Origin: a candidate division CSSED10-310 bacterium
GTDB lineage: Bacteria; CSSED10-310; JAFGDC01
NCBI GenBank assembly: GCA_016932295.1
Contig: JAFGDC010000556.1
Coordinates: 1 to 8,571 of the forward strand
Reading direction: 5' to 3'
DNA: 8,571 bases
Shown here: piece by piece, positions 7,156 through 8,571 of the stretch
Layout: the number at the start of each line of letters is the position of its first letter
How positions within the stretch are numbered: the first letter of the stretch is position 1
Notes under the pieces: model-generated
The model's input: only the letters and a program-made list of their open reading frames with translations
What the model was told of the DNA's origin: nothing
Databases searched by the model: none
Program-made: the position numbers and the translations under genes

Positions 7156-8571
7156 TCAGATTGACAACAACATTTCGACTTCAGACAGGATCTGCTTGTC
7201 GGTAAATCCGTATTGACTGATGGCGTTGCTCGGACAGGCCGCCACGCATGTGCCGCAACCGGTACAGAGCGCATCGTTGACCACCGCCACACCCTTCATC
7301 TGATCCTTCGAAATGGCATCATACGGACAGACACTGAGGCATGTCTGACAGCCGGTGCACAGCAACTCGTCCACCTCGGCGATGAAAGGATCCATCTCGA
7401 CCTGACCCTGGGCGATGAGCGCCGAAGCCTTAGAAGCAGCAGCAGCGGCCGCCGCGCAGCTCTCGGTCACATCCATGGGTCCCTGGCACGTGCCGGCAAG
7501 GAACACACCCGATACGGCCAGCTCGACCGGTCGCAGCTTGGGATGCACCTCCAGCAGGAAGCTGTCATGCCCGACGGCGCACTTAAACATGTCCACCAAT
7601 TCCGAAATGTCATGCGGCACCACACCGGTGGCAAGCACCACCATGTCCACCGGCACATCCACTTCGATGTCACCGGTCAACAGGTCGTTGGAACGGATGA
7701 TCAACTTGTCTGGGTTGCTGGGATCATGGAGCACCTTGGGCCGCTTGCGGCTGTCGTAGCGGAGGAAAATCACACCCGATTCCGAAGCCCGTTCATAATA
7801 TTCTTCGTGACCCCGGCCGTAGGTCCTGATGTCCTGGTAAAAATCATAAATACGCATGCGCGGGTACAATTCCTTGATCTTGAGAGCGGCATGCAGGGAA
7901 GCAGTGCAACAGGTTCTCGCGCAATACTCGTTGACCTTGCCGTCACCGCGGGGCACGTCGATGCCCCGGCGCTGACGGGCGCCGGCGCAATGGATGAACC
8001 CGATGGACTTGATGGAATCACCGACCACGGTCAAACGCCCGCCGGTGGGACCCTGTTCATCCAGCAGACGATTCAACTGCTGCAATGTCACCACCCGGGG
8101 GAAAATCCCATAGCCATACTCACCCTTGGTCGGCTCGTACGGATCATATCCAGTGGCCAGGATAATCACCCCTGAATGCAAGGTCTTCTCCACCGGCTTT
8201 TCGTTCAAATCGATGCCCTTGCCCCCCACCGCGGCCACGCATTTGCCGCACTTTGTGCAAGTACCCCAGTCGATGGCCGCCATCTGCGGATAACATCCGG
8301 GATACGGCATGTAAATCGCTTTGCGCGTCACCAGGCCGTAGTCATACTCGGAGAATGTCTCCTCGGGACAGGCGGCGATCGCGTTACCGGCATACTTGAG
8401 CGTTTCGTTCACTCCGCGGGGCGTGATCTGTATCCTGGTGACGAAATCACCCACAATTCCTTCCGACGACAACACGCTGGCATTCGTGTAAAGAGTCAGC
8501 AACGGCTGCTCCACCACCTCCTCGATAAGATCCCGTATCAGACGCTTGGCGTTTTCCTCGGACGGAAAAAG
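7156..8571 (-). CDS. hdrA: HdrA-family flavoprotein with C-terminal dicluster ferredoxin (N-terminus outside window)
   Basis: The last 471 residues of an HdrA-like protein are present; the frame is open to the right edge (LFPSEENAKRLIRDLIEE), and the N-terminal FAD site would lie beyond it. The GTG at 8517 is internal. Visible in order are the YTNASV segment of the flavoprotein core, a degraded ferredoxin insert (8227-8415), the ILATGYDPYEP segment, CAGARQ, YCARTCCTASLHAALK, the VFLAGTCQGPMD FAD segment, and a C-terminal ferredoxin with two intact CxxCxxCxxxCP motifs at 7327-7359 and 7234-7266. In the insert, the first motif keeps only the last of its four cysteines, and the second (CTKCGKC) has valine at the fourth position. 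It is followed by mvhD, so HdrA plus MvhD together equal the QmoB layout. It most likely receives electrons from MvhD. It might equally be called QmoB-like. Confidence 0.9.
   Translation of the reverse strand, partial: LFPSEENAKRLIRDLIEEVVEQPLLTLYTNASVLSSEGIVGDFVTRIQITPRGVNETLKYAGNAIAACPEETFSEYDYGLVTRKAIYMPYPGCYPQMAAIDWGTCTKCGKCVAAVGGKGIDLNEKPVEKTLHSGVIILATGYDPYEPTKGEYGYGIFPRVVTLQQLNRLLDEQGPTGGRLTVVGDSIKSIGFIHCAGARQRRGIDVPRGDGKVNEYCARTCCTASLHAALKIKELYPRMRIYDFYQDIRTYGRGHEEYYERASESGVIFLRYDSRKRPKVLHDPSNPDKLIIRSNDLLTGDIEVDVPVDMVVLATGVVPHDISELVDMFKCAVGHDSFLLEVHPKLRPVELAVSGVFLAGTCQGPMDVTESCAAAAAAASKASALIAQGQVEMDPFIAEVDELLCTGCQTCLSVCPYDAISKDQMKGVAVVNDALCTGCGTCVAACPSNAISQYGFTDKQILSEVEMLLSI

Noticed and set aside
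7134..7292. Upstream extension of mvhD
   Set aside because: It overlaps the ferredoxin end of the HdrA-like gene; GGAGGT before 7133 marks the true start.
7213..8175. 320-codon + strand open frame opposite the long HdrA-like gene
   Set aside because: Shadow of the - strand gene; the composition is not protein-like.
8515..8517. GTG as the start of the long HdrA-like gene
   Set aside because: The frame continues to the window edge with HdrA-like sequence (EENAKRLIRDLIEE), and the N-terminal FAD site has not yet been reached.

Overview
The window reads as part of a chromosome from an anaerobic, hydrogen-metabolising bacterium, most likely a sulfate reducer or syntroph of the Desulfobacterota. 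The reasons are the tight packing of an Mvh-type (group 3c-like) [NiFe] hydrogenase with HdrA-type flavoproteins, a membrane protein built like QmoC, the bacterial Shine-Dalgarno sites and the moderately high GC content. The taxonomy is inference; no rRNA or marker gene is present.

Layout. At the left edge, on the + strand, lie the 3' end of hypB and a complete hypA, overlapping by 8 bp. These are nickel-insertion factors for [NiFe] hydrogenase. After a convergent gap of about 110 bp, everything else is on the - strand in one compact operon read right to left. Its order is: an HdrA-like flavoprotein whose N-terminus lies beyond the right edge; mvhD; mvhG (small hydrogenase subunit); mvhA (large subunit); a second, shorter HdrA/QmoA-like flavoprotein; a 98-residue winged-helix protein; an HdrC-HdrE fusion like QmoC with two [4Fe-4S] motifs and about six membrane helices; and a hydrogenase maturation protease. 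Gaps between - strand genes are 22 bp or less, and three junctions are stop/start overlaps, so the genes are very probably co-transcribed and translationally coupled.

How the parts fit together. MvhA/MvhG oxidise or produce H2, and MvhD passes electrons to an HdrA flavoprotein, as in the Mvh-Hdr complex of methanogens. No HdrB is visible here. The only other electron-transfer module is the membrane-bound HdrC/HdrE (QmoC-like) protein, which in Qmo and Dsr complexes exchanges electrons with menaquinone. The set therefore looks like a Qmo-type membrane module with a soluble [NiFe] hydrogenase encoded between its flavoprotein subunits: a candidate H2:quinone (possibly flavin-bifurcating or confurcating) complex. 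The two HdrA-like proteins carry complementary iron-sulfur sets: one keeps the inserted ferredoxin and lacks the C-terminal one, and the other shows the reverse. That suggests a heterodimer. This assembly and its direction are inference from gene content and motifs.
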